Shown here: piece by piece, positions 36,071 to 45,507 of the stretch
How the letters are laid out: each line of letters opens with the position of its first letter
How positions within the stretch are numbered: position 1 is the first letter of the stretch
DNA from: Chitinophagaceae bacterium
Lineage (GTDB): Bacteria > Bacteroidota > Bacteroidia > Chitinophagales > Chitinophagaceae
DNA: 64,000 nt
Direction of reading: 5' to 3'
NCBI GenBank assembly: GCA_004173235.1
Contig: SEAC01000031.1
Span: forward strand, 1 to 64,000
Notes under the pieces: model-generated
Database searches by the model: none
Told to the model about the DNA's origin: nothing
What the model saw: only the letters and a program-made list of their open reading frames with translations
Program-made: the position numbers and the translations under genes

Positions 36071-36775
36071 TCAATGGCATTCAACCGCGCCGGCTGGTGC
36101 GGTGCTGAAATGCGGACTCACGAAAGGTATTCCCAGGTTCATCCCGCGCAGCAGGAGCAGCACACCCATGAGGCCAAGCGCAAAAGGCGCGAGCTTTCGG
36201 AAGCGGGTACGCATCGAACTGCCAAGCGATGCACCCCAGAACACCATCAGCAACATCGCGGGCAGCGTGCCCATGCCGAAAAAAGCCATGAACAATGCGC
36301 CTTTTAGTGCGCTCCCGGTGAGAAACGACGTGAGCAGCGCGAGGTAGACCGTACCGCAGGGAAGGAGGCCGTTGAGCAGGCCGATGCTGAACACCGACGC
36401 ATAGTGGTGTTTCTGAAACAACCCCGACAGCGCGGCACGGAGCCGGAGAAAAGGCTTTGCAGATGATCCGGCCCGATCGAGGCGCTTTTGACCTCCCAAC
36501 AGATAAAGCAGCAACAGCGCACCGATGCCGATCGAAAGCCCCCGTTGCCATTGGGGTTGGAGCAGCACCTCTCCCATCGTGCCCAGCACCAGCCCGAGCA
36601 GCGCGTACGTAGAAATACGGCCAGCGTTGTACAGCAACCCGCCCTTCGCTCTTCCTGCCATCGTTGTTTGCGGGAGCGGCAGTGACAATGCCAGCGGTCC
36701 GCACATGCCCAGGCAATGCAGCGATCCGGCAGCGCCGATGAGGAAGGAGGTGGATATGAGTTCGGGGAGGGTCAA
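36071..36775 (-). CDS. SafE/UreH-type membrane protein linked to cbb3 oxidase assembly
   Basis: A 234-residue protein with about six membrane segments and the family pattern GAAGSLHCLGMCGPLALSLP, with His-Cys and Met-Cys pairs in the first segment, and LNGLLPCGTVYLALL in the fourth. Relatives at cco loci are thought to move copper or to help cytochrome assembly. It lies downstream of ccoH, separated by repeat arrays. A 10-mer copy is at 36609 (antisense; encodes I-S-T). Confidence 0.85.
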   Translation of the reverse strand: MTLPELISTSFLIGAAGSLHCLGMCGPLALSLPLPQTTMAGRAKGGLLYNAGRISTYALLGLVLGTMGEVLLQPQWQRGLSIGIGALLLLYLLGGQKRLDRAGSSAKPFLRLRAALSGLFQKHHYASVFSIGLLNGLLPCGTVYLALLTSFLTGSALKGALFMAFFGMGTLPAMLLMVFWGASLGSSMRTRFRKLAPFALGLMGVLLLLRGMNLGIPFVSPHFSTAPAGAVECH

Positions 36776-36935
36776 TGGAGGAGTTGAGGGGTTAAAGAGT
36801 TGAGGGGTTAAAGAGTTAAGGGGTTGAAGAGTTGAGGGGTTGAGGGGTTGAAGATTTGAGGGGTTGGAGATTTGAGGAGTTGATGAGTTGATGAGTTAAA
36901 GAGTTGAAGAGTTGAGGGGTTCAGGCAAAACCTTC
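36776..36935. repeat. Octamer array (GAGGGGTT/GAAGAGTT family)
   Basis: About 19 units of period 8 alternating GAGGGGTT, AAAGAGTT, GAAGAGTT and GATGAGTT. It begins at the SafE-type start codon and separates that gene from ccoH. Confidence 0.9.
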
Positions 36936-36966
36936 AGGAACTTTCAGGAACCCTCAGGAATCTTCT
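36936..36966. repeat. Decamer array (TTCAGGAACC family)
   Basis: Three units of about 10 bp (CTTCAGGAAC, TTTCAGGAAC, CCTCAGGAAT) immediately before the ccoH stop codon. Confidence 0.75.
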
Positions 36967-36967
36967 C

Positions 36968-37405
36968 CTAGAAATAAAGAATTTTCTCATCAAAATATTT
37001 CTTCCCGTTCATCTCCCAGGAAAACTTGAGTTTGTAGCTGCCCTTCAGGGTTTTGGGAAGCACCCACACGTATGCGCGGCCGGAGCCGTCGGCTTCTTTG
37101 CGGAGGTCGAGGCGGGCGTCGGAGGGACGGTATAAATACAGTTCGCCTTTCCAGGCTTGCGTTTCGAACTCGGCGGGGAGCAAGACCTGCAGCGTGCCGG
37201 GCGTAGCATTGTAACGCGGCGCTTCCGACAGCGAGGACACGTTGTTCTGCTGATCGATCACGTTCTGAAACTTGAGCTCCTGCTCGTAGTAGTCTTCGGT
37301 CACCAGGTCGAAATGCTGGCTGCTGGCCTTGAATACAAGGGCGAGGATGCCGGCCACAAAAAGCAGGTACACGGCCGCGATTTTATAACCCCAGGAAATA
37401 CGCAT
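36968..37405 (-). CDS. ccoH: CcoH/FixH family cbb3 oxidase assembly protein
   Basis: A 145-residue single-pass membrane protein: N-terminal membrane segment (MRISWGYKIAAVYLLFVAGILALVF), then the conserved D-L-V-T-E-D-Y-Y-E-Q-E-L-K-F-Q-N-V-I-D motif and a periplasmic beta domain. FixH/CcoH stabilises cbb3 assembly intermediates. It is downstream of ccoG in the leftward cco locus. Confidence 0.9.
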   Translation of the reverse strand: MRISWGYKIAAVYLLFVAGILALVFKASSQHFDLVTEDYYEQELKFQNVIDQQNNVSSLSEAPRYNATPGTLQVLLPAEFETQAWKGELYLYRPSDARLDLRKEADGSGRAYVWVLPKTLKGSYKLKFSWEMNGKKYFDEKILYF

Positions 37406-37419
37406 AGAGAGAAAAGTTT

Positions 37420-37525
37420 AGGTTGGTTTATTGGTCTATTAGTTTATTGGTAAGGACATACCAGCTTTTTGTTTGCAGCTCCATTGACGCTTTCAACTCA
37501 TTACTCATTACTCATTGCTCATTCC
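37420..37525. repeat. Octamer and heptamer arrays between ccoG and ccoH
   Basis: TTTATTGG/TCTATTAG/TTTATTGG (37424-37452, period 8) and CTCATTA x2, CTCATTG (about 37498-37522, period 7), close to the ccoH start and the ccoG stop. Confidence 0.75.
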
Positions 37526-37526
37526 G

Positions 37527-38954
37527 CTAATAGCCCGGCCCGAAAAAGGTCGTTTCTACGGTTTTGATGCGCTTCTTTCCCTGGTACACGCCTATTACGA
37601 TGGGCGTCTTGCGGCGCTCGATCTGTTTGCGTTTCAGCTTCACAAAGAAGGGTGACTGCGCGTACGATTCGCGGGGTGCAACGAGAGCATTGCCTACGAC
37701 CTGGATCTCGCCGCTCATGTTTTCCAGCTTCAGCGTCATCGGCAGATCCTTACGTGTTTTATTGGCAAACTTGATGGTGTAGATATTACTCAGACGGCCG
37801 TCGGGCTGCGTCTGGAAGATCTGCCCGGGCGTGCGCAGCACCGTAGCATCTACGTCGGTGCGCGTAACGAGCAGCGTGACGAGCACACCGATGAGCACAC
37901 CCAGGAGCGCTGTGTATCCTTTCGTGCGGCTGTTCCAGAGTTTCTTTTGTCCCCGCGCGATGTTCTCTTCCGAGTCGATTCGAATCAGTCCTTCCATGCG
38001 CTGCAGCGAAACCATGATGGCGTCGCAGGCATCGATGCAGGCGGTGCAGTTGGTGCACTCCAGTTGCGTGCCATTGCGGATGTCGATGCCGGTGGGGCAC
38101 ACGCGCACGCAGGCCGCGCAGTCGATGCAATCGCCGAGGTCTTCGGCAGCAGTTCCTTTTTGCACTTTACCACGTGGTTCGCCACGCACATAGTCGTAGG
38201 CCACCACCATGCTCTTGCGATCGAGCAGCACGCCCTGTAGGCGGCCGTAGGGACATACAACGAGGCAAGCCTGCTCGCGGAACCAATAAAATACAAAGAA
38301 GAAGACCGTAGTGAAGCCGATGAGGGCAGAAAAGGTTACGGGGTGTGCGCCCACGCCGTCGTGGATCATCAACAGCACGTTGTCCATACCGATGATGTAC
38401 GAAAGCGCGAAGTTGCCAATAAGAAAAGAGAGCGCATAGAACACGGTGATCTTGACGGCACGCTTGCGGATCTTGAAGCCGTTCCAGGGCATTTCATGGA
38501 GGCGCTTCTGGGCCGACGAATCACCATCGAGCCAGTACTCGATCTTTCGGAACACCATCTCCATAAACACCGTTTGCGGACAGGCCCAGCCGCAGAACAC
38601 GCGGCCGAACACCACGGTGAACAGGATCACGAACACGATGAATGTAAGAAAGCCGATGGCGAAGATGAAGAAGTCCTGCGGCCAGAAGATCTGCCCGAAG
38701 AAGATGAACTTCCGTTCGATGACGTTGAACAGGAACAGCGGTTCGCCCTCCACCTTGATGAAAGGCATGGAGAAGAATACGACGAGGTAGATGATCGATG
38801 CGATCGTGCGCTTGTTGTACAACTTGCCCTTCGGCTTCTTGGGGAAGAGGAAGTTGCGGCGGCCCTGCTGGTCCACTGTAGAAATGGAATCGCGGAACGA
38901 TTCATCGCCGGGAATGCGCTGGTAGGTTTTCATTGCAGGTTTACGTGTCTCCAT
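37527..38954 (-). CDS. ccoG: CcoG/FixG cytochrome oxidase accessory protein
   Basis: A 475-residue membrane protein with about five membrane segments, a ferredoxin-like double cluster domain (CIDCAACVRVCPTGIDIRNG... CTNCTACIDACDAI) binding two [4Fe-4S] clusters, and the C-W-A-C-P-Q and CLVVCPYGR motifs. CcoG reduces Cu(II) to Cu(I) for insertion in the cbb3 active site. I start at ATG 38954 (METRKPAMKTYQ); 38933 is possible. A GC-rich hairpin (38966-39003) separates it from ccoP. Confidence 0.95.
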   Translation of the reverse strand: METRKPAMKTYQRIPGDESFRDSISTVDQQGRRNFLFPKKPKGKLYNKRTIASIIYLVVFFSMPFIKVEGEPLFLFNVIERKFIFFGQIFWPQDFFIFAIGFLTFIVFVILFTVVFGRVFCGWACPQTVFMEMVFRKIEYWLDGDSSAQKRLHEMPWNGFKIRKRAVKITVFYALSFLIGNFALSYIIGMDNVLLMIHDGVGAHPVTFSALIGFTTVFFFVFYWFREQACLVVCPYGRLQGVLLDRKSMVVAYDYVRGEPRGKVQKGTAAEDLGDCIDCAACVRVCPTGIDIRNGTQLECTNCTACIDACDAIMVSLQRMEGLIRIDSEENIARGQKKLWNSRTKGYTALLGVLIGVLVTLLVTRTDVDATVLRTPGQIFQTQPDGRLSNIYTIKFANKTRKDLPMTLKLENMSGEIQVVGNALVAPRESYAQSPFFVKLKRKQIERRKTPIVIGVYQGKKRIKTVETTFFGPGY

Positions 38955-38965
38955 GGTTGAAGCAC

Positions 38966-39003
38966 AAAGGTCAGGCACCCCGCCGGGGGATGTCCTGACC
39001 TTT
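38966..39003. repeat. Hairpin between ccoP and ccoG
   Basis: AAAGGTCAGG (38966-38975) pairs with CCTGACCTTT (38994-39003) with an inner GC stem. No T run: more likely mRNA processing/stability than termination. Confidence 0.6.
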
Positions 39004-39055
39004 GAGGGAACAAAAACTAACAATCGTCACCCTTCGGCAACCTTCCGGAACCTTC

Positions 39056-40006
39056 TCACTTCGCCGCCACCGGCGCAGCCGAATCCTTCTTCGCAGCACC
39101 ATTGTCTACATAGATATCACCCTGCGGTGCTTTTCCGTTGGGCGGTTTGGTGCCGTTGAGCGACATCACAAAGGAAGAGAGCTCGCGGATCTGTACGGGC
39201 GAGAACATCTTTTCCCAGGCTTGCATGCCTTTGTCGGGATAACCATACTTGATGGTATGAAACACGTCGTTGATAGAGCCGCCGTGCAGCCAGAATTCGT
39301 CGGTGAGGTTGGGGCCTACGCCCCCTTCGCCTGCAGCGCCGTGGCACATAAAGCAGTTCTTCTGGTAGATGACCTTGCCTGCTTCCACACCGGCCGCGTC
39401 GGCCATGGTAACGGATTTTTCATCCACGTTGTCCTTCGCGGCGAGGCGGTACGCTTCCACTTCGGCGGCGGCGACCTTCATTTCGGCAGTGTACTCCTGC
39501 TCGGGGTTGGGACCGCTGCCAAACTGGTAGTGATACATGTAGATGAAAGCAGCGATCACGGAGATGTAAAAGCCCCACTTCCACCAGGGCGGCAGCGCGT
39601 TGTCGAGTTCGCGGATGCCGTCGTACTCGTGGTCGAGCACACGGTCTTGCTCCTCGTGCACGGGGATGGCGCGCGTGAGGTATTTGGCGTCGATGCGGGC
39701 CCACCATGCTTTAAGGCTGCCGGGCTGGCCGGGCGCTTTTGCAGGCTTCGCCTTGGGCACCTTGCCTAAGCGCTCGAGCACCATCTGGTTGACGCGCCAC
39801 AGGATGTGCACGATCATGATGCCCACGAGCAGGAACAGGGTGAGGAAGATATAGATGAAGATCTTGTCGGAGTTGAACCAGGTGGATGGTGCGGGAGCGG
39901 CGGCATCGGTGGCGGCCCCGGCAGCTTCCTGCGCAAACGCGGCGCTCCCCATTCCCAGCGCCAGCAGCGCGAGGAGACCGGAGCGAAGTAAGTGCGTACG
40001 TTTCAT
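39056..40006 (-). CDS. ccoP: cbb3 cytochrome c oxidase subunit CcoP
   Basis: A 316-residue subunit with a signal-like N-terminus (MKRTHLLRSGLLALLALGMGSAAFAQ), two membrane segments, the hallmark LDHEYDGIRELDNALPPWWKWGFY, and one heme c site NCFMCH with the distal Met in KGMQAW. Proteobacterial CcoP carries two hemes; this Bacteroidetes type has one. It passes electrons to the CcoN-CcoO part. Confidence 0.95.
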   Translation of the reverse strand: MKRTHLLRSGLLALLALGMGSAAFAQEAAGAATDAAAPAPSTWFNSDKIFIYIFLTLFLLVGIMIVHILWRVNQMVLERLGKVPKAKPAKAPGQPGSLKAWWARIDAKYLTRAIPVHEEQDRVLDHEYDGIRELDNALPPWWKWGFYISVIAAFIYMYHYQFGSGPNPEQEYTAEMKVAAAEVEAYRLAAKDNVDEKSVTMADAAGVEAGKVIYQKNCFMCHGAAGEGGVGPNLTDEFWLHGGSINDVFHTIKYGYPDKGMQAWEKMFSPVQIRELSSFVMSLNGTKPPNGKAPQGDIYVDNGAAKKDSAAPVAAK

Positions 40007-40020
40007 AGTCAGTCTGATTT

Positions 40021-40212
40021 TTAGGAGTGGAGAACGGACGGTGTGGAATCTTCGAGCGGCAGTTGTCCCATGTGCTGAACGGCGTCTTTGCGCATGCGCT
40101 TCACAAACCAGAGCACGCCTACGAAAAAGCAGAAGAACAGCAGCAGCGAGATGATGGGATAGATGTCGATGTGATCGATCGTCTCCGCGTATTTCTTGAT
40201 GAATTTGAACAT
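40021..40212 (-). CDS. ccoQ: CcoQ-like small cbb3 subunit
   Basis: A 63-residue protein with one membrane segment (about 18-40, IYPIISLLLFFCFFVGVLWFV) and a basic turn K-R-M-R-K, between ccoNO and ccoP as usual for CcoQ/FixQ. Spacing is three bases from ccoNO and 14 from ccoP, so translation is tightly coupled. Confidence 0.88.
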   Translation of the reverse strand: MFKFIKKYAETIDHIDIYPIISLLLFFCFFVGVLWFVKRMRKDAVQHMGQLPLEDSTPSVLHS

Positions 40213-40215
40213 GGC

Positions 40216-42429
40216 TTATTTGTTTTGGGCTGTGGTGCCTGCGGCGGGTGTCTTTGGCTCTTTGCCGATGTCGGTGCCGAGGCGTTGGAGGTAAGCAATG
40301 AGGGCAATGATCTCACGTCCCGAAGGCACGTTGATGCTGTCTTTGGCAAGATTCGCTGCGATGCCTTCTGCCTGCTTTTGCAGGTCGGCATTGGCCTGGC
40401 GCTCGTAACCCTCTGGGTACGGAACACCCAACTTGCGCATCGCTTTGATCTTGACCGGCGTTGTGGTGATGTCGAGCGACTTGCTGATGAGGAACGAGTA
40501 AGAAGGCATCACTGAGCCCGTAGAGATCGACTGCGGATCGTCGAGGTGGTTGAAGTGCCAGGTGTCGCTCTTCTTGTTGTTGCCAACGCCTTCGCGGGCA
40601 AGGTCGGGACCGATGCGCTTGGAGCCCCACTGGAAGGGGTGGTCGTACACAAACTCACCTGCCTTGGAGTATTCGCCATAACGCTCCGTTTCGGCACGGA
40701 AGGGACGAACCATCTGCGAGTGGCAAACGTAGCAGCCTTCGCGGATGTAGAGGTCGCGGCCCTGGAGCTCGAGCGGCGTGTAGGGTTTGACGGAAGATAT
40801 CGTTGGGATGTTGCTTTTGATGAGGAAGGTCGGGATCATTTCCACCGCGCCACCAATGAGGATGGTGATGAGCGTGAACACGAGCAGCGGCGTGGGACGG
40901 CGCTCGATCCAGCGGTGCCAGTGTTCGCCTTCGTGCTTCTTGTATTCCTTTTCGAGCGCGGGAGCTTCGGCCGCTTCGTTGGCGAGCAGCGATCCCTGCT
41001 TCACGGTCTTAATCAGGTTGTATACCATCACCAGCGCACCGGCGATGAAGAGCGCTCCACCCATGCCGCGTACGGCATAGAAAGGCTTCATGTACGTAAC
41101 CGTTTCGAGGAAGGTGTATTTCAACTGACCGCTCGGGGTGAACTGCTGCCACATCGAAGCCTGCATGAAGCCCGCCCAATACATGGGTATGGCCCAGAAG
41201 AGGATGCCGAGCGTGCCCAGCCAGAAGTGCAGGTTGGCGAGTTTTTTCGAATACAGCTCTGTGCGGAAGATGCGCGGGAGCAGCCAGTACAGCACACCGA
41301 ACGTGAGCATGCCGTTCCAGCCGAGGCCACCAACGTGTACGTGCGCTACGGTCCAGTCGGTAAAGTGCGAGATGGCGTTGACGGATTTCAGCGACAGCAT
41401 CGGTCCTTCGAACGTAGCCATGCCGTAGGCAGTGATCGCAACTACCATGAACTTCAGCACCACGTCTTCGCGCACCTTATCCCAGGCACCGCGCAACGTA
41501 AGCAGTCCGTTGATCATGCCGCCCCAGCTGGGAAACAGCAGGGTGAACGAGAACACCACGCCAAGCGATTGTGCCCAGTTGGGCAGCGCCGAGTAGAGCA
41601 GGTGGTGCGGGCCCGCCCAGATGTAGAGGAAGATGAGCGCCCAGAAGTGAATGATGGAAAGCTTGTAGGAGAACACCGGGCGGTTGGCCGCCTTCGGAAG
41701 GAAGTAATACATCAGCCCCAGGTAAGGCGTGGTGAGGAAGAACGCGACGGCGTTGTGTCCGTACCACCACTGCACGAGTGCATCCTGCACGCCGGCATAC
41801 ACCGGGTAGCTTTTGAGGATCGACACCGGTAGTTCTACGGAGTTGACGATGTGGAGCACTGCAACCGTGATGAACGTGGCGATGTAGAACCAGATGGCTA
41901 CATAGAGGTGCCGCTCGCGGCGCTTGAGGATGGTGATGAACATGTTGAGGCCGAACACTACCCAGATCACCGTGATGGCGATGTCGATAGGCCACTCGAG
42001 CTCGGCGTATTCCTTACCGGTTGTGTAACCGAGCGGAAGGGTGCAGGCTGCGGCCACGATGATCAGCTGCCAGCCCCAGAAGTGGATCTTCGACAGCCTG
42101 TCGCTCCACATGCGCGTTTTGAGGAGGCGCTGGATGGAATAATAGTAGCCCATGAAAATGCCGTTGCCTACGAAGGCGAAGATGACGGCGTTGGTGTGCA
42201 GCGGGCGGAGGCGGCCGAAGCTAAACCAGGGACCAAAAGTGAGCGCCTTGGGAAATACAAGCTGCAGTGCTACGAAAAGCCCGGCGAGCATGCCCACCAC
42301 GCCCCAGAGGGCGGTGGCATAAGCAAAGTTGCGCACCGTTTTGTTGTCGTAAAAAAACTGCTCTCGCTTCACGGCGGCCTGCGGCCCGGAGGGAATGTGC
42401 ACCGCTTGTTCGTGTTGGATCGTTTCCAT
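40216..42429 (-). CDS. ccoNO: cbb3 cytochrome c oxidase CcoN-CcoO fusion
   Basis: A 737-residue fusion of the catalytic subunit (CcoN, about 1-480, twelve or so membrane segments with heme/copper-binding His residues, e.g. ALVQWWYGHNAVAF and AHVHVGGLGWNG) and the monoheme cytochrome CcoO (about 530-737, REGCYVCHSQMVRPFR). The fusion is typical of Bacteroidetes. The enzyme reduces O2 at low concentration while pumping protons. A GTAGTTCTAC copy (41829) encodes V-E-L-P. A nonamer array lies between its start and ccoS. Confidence 0.96.
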   Translation of the reverse strand: METIQHEQAVHIPSGPQAAVKREQFFYDNKTVRNFAYATALWGVVGMLAGLFVALQLVFPKALTFGPWFSFGRLRPLHTNAVIFAFVGNGIFMGYYYSIQRLLKTRMWSDRLSKIHFWGWQLIIVAAACTLPLGYTTGKEYAELEWPIDIAITVIWVVFGLNMFITILKRRERHLYVAIWFYIATFITVAVLHIVNSVELPVSILKSYPVYAGVQDALVQWWYGHNAVAFFLTTPYLGLMYYFLPKAANRPVFSYKLSIIHFWALIFLYIWAGPHHLLYSALPNWAQSLGVVFSFTLLFPSWGGMINGLLTLRGAWDKVREDVVLKFMVVAITAYGMATFEGPMLSLKSVNAISHFTDWTVAHVHVGGLGWNGMLTFGVLYWLLPRIFRTELYSKKLANLHFWLGTLGILFWAIPMYWAGFMQASMWQQFTPSGQLKYTFLETVTYMKPFYAVRGMGGALFIAGALVMVYNLIKTVKQGSLLANEAAEAPALEKEYKKHEGEHWHRWIERRPTPLLVFTLITILIGGAVEMIPTFLIKSNIPTISSVKPYTPLELQGRDLYIREGCYVCHSQMVRPFRAETERYGEYSKAGEFVYDHPFQWGSKRIGPDLAREGVGNNKKSDTWHFNHLDDPQSISTGSVMPSYSFLISKSLDITTTPVKIKAMRKLGVPYPEGYERQANADLQKQAEGIAANLAKDSINVPSGREIIALIAYLQRLGTDIGKEPKTPAAGTTAQNK

Positions 42430-42442
42430 TTATCGGATGGGA

Positions 42443-42505
42443 GTTTTAGAAGGTTCTGAGGGGGTTCTTGAGGTTCTTGAGGTTCTGGAGGTTCTGGAGG
42501 TTCTA
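42443..42505. repeat. Nonamer array (GAGGTTCTT family)
   Basis: About five units of 9 bp (GAGGTTCTT, GAGGTTCTG, GAGGTTCTA) filling the gap between ccoS and ccoNO and reaching the ccoS stop. Confidence 0.85.
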
Positions 42506-42655
42506 AGGTTTGGTGGGCGTGTCGTCGAAGAGCATGCGCACGGAGGGTGTGTAGTCGTCGTCGTATTGTCCCTTCTTCACGCTGAGCACAAAGAGGTAGA
42601 GAAAGGTGCCGGCAACCAGCACAGACACAACGATCAGGATGATAAGTACACTCAT
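42503..42655 (-). CDS. ccoS: CcoS family cbb3 oxidase maturation protein
   Basis: A 50-residue single-pass protein (MSVLIILIVVSVLVAGTFLYLFVLSVKKGQYDDDYTPSVRMLFDD), matching the CcoS/FixS pattern of an N-terminal membrane helix and a short G-Q-Y/F-D-D tail. It is needed for cofactor insertion. The longer frame was rejected since its start lies in repeats. Confidence 0.9.
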   Translation of the reverse strand: MSVLIILIVVSVLVAGTFLYLFVLSVKKGQYDDDYTPSVRMLFDDTPTKP

Positions 42656-43050
42656 AGCGGCGATTGAGAGGCAAAACTCGCTTTTACGTTCGCTTGACAC
42701 GGTGAGGGCACTCACGGGAAAAGATGATGCTCGTCATGTTGAGGGAAGAGGGGGACGCGGAAATGCGGCCTGCGGCCGGTGTGGCGCACGGAATACACGG
42801 AATGCACGGAAAAGAAAGACACTACACCGCGTCATTGCGAGGAGGCAAGCGGAGCGCGACGACAAAGCCCTTCCGACCCGGAGCCGGAGCGGGAGCAACA
42901 GACGCATACTCGGGCAGATTGCTTCGGCCCATCGGCTTCGCCTCAGGCCTCGCAATGACGGGCCCAATGGGGCGGATCGCAGTGACGGGCGGAATGGGGT
43001 GCCCTCGCAATGATGAGGCGGATTAGGCGCTTCGCAATGATGGGACTTCG
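42656..43050. repeat. Gene-free region with a MITE/BIME-like element
   Basis: The 395 bp between ccoS and ccoI hold no gene. A 131-bp element (42830-42960) has perfect 13-bp inverted ends, CGTCATTGCGAGG and CCTCGCAATGACG, and GC-rich inner sequence. Two further partial copies of the CGCAATGA word follow at about 43005 and 43034. A short CGGAATACA/GGAATGCA array precedes it. Such ends are known in dispersed repeats of many bacteria. Confidence 0.8.
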
Positions 43051-45507
43051 CTACCGCGCGGCCTTCCCGAACAGCCTCCGCGCCACCACACCACTTACTA
43101 TCGTAACTAGTGCGACGATGGAAATAGAAGAAGCAGGCATCAGGATGGCCGCCACCATCGGTTTCATGGCGGCCTGCACGGCGATGGAAACGCCCACGAT
43201 GTTGTAGCAAATGGAGAGCACGAACGAGGCGGTTACAACGGCTTTTCCGCGGCGGGCATACACGAGGAAGCGGTCGAGGAGGGAGACGCCGGAGGCATCG
43301 AGGATGGCATCGCAGGCGGGCGTAAACTGGCTCGTGTTTTCGGTGACGGCAATGCCGGCGTCCGCCTGCAGCAGCGCACCCGCGTCGTTGAGGCCATCAC
43401 CCAGCATCAGCACACGGGCACCGCCCAATTGAAGGTTTTTGATGTATTCAAGCTTGCCCTGCGGCGTTTGGTTGAAGCACAGCGCAACGTCGGGGCCGAG
43501 AAGGGTGCGAAGGTTGTCGCGCTCGGCGTCGTTGTCGCCCGAAAGCAGGTGGAGCGCATAGCCGCGCGCCTGCAGGCCTTTGAGCATTTCGGCCAGACCC
43601 GCGCGGTAGCGGTTGCGCACCCCGTAGCATCCGCGCACAACGCCTTCAACCGAAACCCACACTTCCGTAGCCGTGTTCGCCTCTTCCGCATCGCGGCCAT
43701 GCACAAAGGAGAAAGAGCCGATGCGCATCCGGCGCAGCGATACGATGGCTTCCAACCCTTTGCCGCTATGCTCCGTAAAACCCGCGAGCGGCAATGGCTG
43801 CGCATCCTGCCGAAGCAGCTCCTTTTGCAGCAGCCGGCTCAGTGGGTGCGCGGATTCTTTCACGACGCTATACACCGCGTTGCGCTCGGCGTTGCCCAGC
43901 GGCGTGCCAATGAATTCAATGGCGGCCTCTTCGGTGTACGTGAGCGTGCCGGTCTTGTCGAGCACTACCGTATTAATACGGGCCATCGCTTCGATCACCG
44001 ACGCATTCTTCAGGTAAAGCCTGCGCTGCCCGAAGTGGCGCAGCATGTTGCCGAAGGTGAAGGTGGCCGACAGCAGCAGCGAGCAGGGACAGGCTACGAT
44101 GAGTGCTGCCGACACGGCGGGGAGTATGTTGGCTGGATTGACGATGGCCCAGTAGATGCCTGCGGTTGCAGCCACGGTAAAGAGCGCCAGCGTGAAGTAA
44201 CGACTCCACGGATGAATGAAGCTTTGCACGGCATTCTTGCGGCCCGCCGTGGCGTTGTTGTTCCAAAGCTGCGTGATGTAGCTCTGCGAAACGGTCTTCA
44301 CCACTTCGAGTTCGATGCGGCCGCCGGTTTGCCTTGCGCCAGCATACACCAGCTCGCCGGAACGCTTGTGCAGCGGCGTGTTTTCGCCCGAAACGAAGCT
44401 GTAATCAATATAGCCTTCGCCCTTTTTCAGCACTGCATCGGCAGGCACCATCTCGTTGTGGCGCACAATGATTCGGTGGCCGGGAAGGAGTTGCGCAATG
44501 GTGGTGGGCTGCTCTGCGCCGCCTTCGGAAAGACGCGTAACACCGAGGGGGAAGTAGGCTTTGTAGTCGCGGTCGAAAGAGAAGGAGTCGTAGGTCTTGT
44601 TTTGAAACCACCGCCCGATGAGCATGAAGAACACGATACCGCTCATGGAATCGAAATACCCCGAGCCGGTGCCGCTCACCACTTCGTACACACTGCGCGA
44701 AAAGGTGATAAGGATGGACAGTGCGATGGGTGCGTCTATGTTGAGCCAGCGCTGGCGCAGGCCCTTGTATGCCGATACGAAGAACTCATTGGCACTATAG
44801 AAGAATACCGGAAGCGCGAGTAGTAGTCCTGCCCACGAAAAAACCTGCCTGAGGGTTTCCTGCTCAATGTGGCCGCCCGCGAAGTAGTCGGGGAAGGCGA
44901 GCATCATGATGTTGGAAAAGCAGAAGCCTGCAACGCCGATCTTGTACCACTGGCGGCGGTCGGCCTTCTTGCCTCTTTTCGTTTCTGCGTCGGTGAGGCG
45001 GATCTCGGGCTCATAGCCCACGAACGACAGTAGTTCTACAACCTGACGAAGCGAAACCAGCGCGGGATCGAAAGCGAGGAAGACCTCTTTGCGGCCGAAG
45101 TTGGTTTTGCTTTGCAAGATGCCGGGGCGGATGGCGTGGAGGTTTTCGAGGAGCCAGATGCAGGAAGCGCAGTGCATGGTGGGCAGGTGAAAGAGCACGT
45201 GGCTTTGCCGGCCGTCGGTGAAGCGAAGGAGCTTTTGCTGCACATCGGCGTTGTCGAGGTAGGCGAAGCGGTCGGAGGCGAACTGGCCGCGCACCTTGAT
45301 GCCGGGCATTTTTTCGAGCTCGTAGTAATTGCAAAGGCCGTTCTCCTGCAGCAGGCTGTACACGAAGCGGCATCCCTCGCAGCAAAACGCGTGGTCGTGC
45401 TGCACGATGCTGCCGTCGCAGCTTTCGCCGCAGTGGTAGCATTGCGCGGCCACCGGGGGTGCGGCCGGGGTGCGGGGCTTTTTGGGAGGAGCTTCGGTGA
45501 GGGACAT
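43051..45507 (-). CDS. ccoI: Copper-type P1B ATPase CcoI/FixI
   Basis: An 818-residue heavy-metal ATPase. N-terminal Cys-rich domain (CYHCGESCDG..., CCEGC), heavy-metal-associated domain with HCASCIW, eight membrane segments, the copper-site motif CPCS in VACPCSLLLSA, the phosphorylation Asp in DKTGTLT, and the ATP-binding motif LSGDNDAERD, then MLGDGLNDAGAL. It supplies copper for cbb3 oxidase. First gene of the leftward cco set. A GTAGTTCTAC copy (45030) encodes V-V-E-L-L. Confidence 0.95.
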   Translation of the reverse strand: MSLTEAPPKKPRTPAAPPVAAQCYHCGESCDGSIVQHDHAFCCEGCRFVYSLLQENGLCNYYELEKMPGIKVRGQFASDRFAYLDNADVQQKLLRFTDGRQSHVLFHLPTMHCASCIWLLENLHAIRPGILQSKTNFGRKEVFLAFDPALVSLRQVVELLSFVGYEPEIRLTDAETKRGKKADRRQWYKIGVAGFCFSNIMMLAFPDYFAGGHIEQETLRQVFSWAGLLLALPVFFYSANEFFVSAYKGLRQRWLNIDAPIALSILITFSRSVYEVVSGTGSGYFDSMSGIVFFMLIGRWFQNKTYDSFSFDRDYKAYFPLGVTRLSEGGAEQPTTIAQLLPGHRIIVRHNEMVPADAVLKKGEGYIDYSFVSGENTPLHKRSGELVYAGARQTGGRIELEVVKTVSQSYITQLWNNNATAGRKNAVQSFIHPWSRYFTLALFTVAATAGIYWAIVNPANILPAVSAALIVACPCSLLLSATFTFGNMLRHFGQRRLYLKNASVIEAMARINTVVLDKTGTLTYTEEAAIEFIGTPLGNAERNAVYSVVKESAHPLSRLLQKELLRQDAQPLPLAGFTEHSGKGLEAIVSLRRMRIGSFSFVHGRDAEEANTATEVWVSVEGVVRGCYGVRNRYRAGLAEMLKGLQARGYALHLLSGDNDAERDNLRTLLGPDVALCFNQTPQGKLEYIKNLQLGGARVLMLGDGLNDAGALLQADAGIAVTENTSQFTPACDAILDASGVSLLDRFLVYARRGKAVVTASFVLSICYNIVGVSIAVQAAMKPMVAAILMPASSISIVALVTIVSGVVARRLFGKAAR

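Noticed and set aside
42734-43210. Leftward frame over the ccoS-ccoI spacer
   Set aside because: It is made of a dispersed repeat with inverted ends and runs into ccoI out of frame; its Arg/Pro/Ser-rich translation fits no protein.
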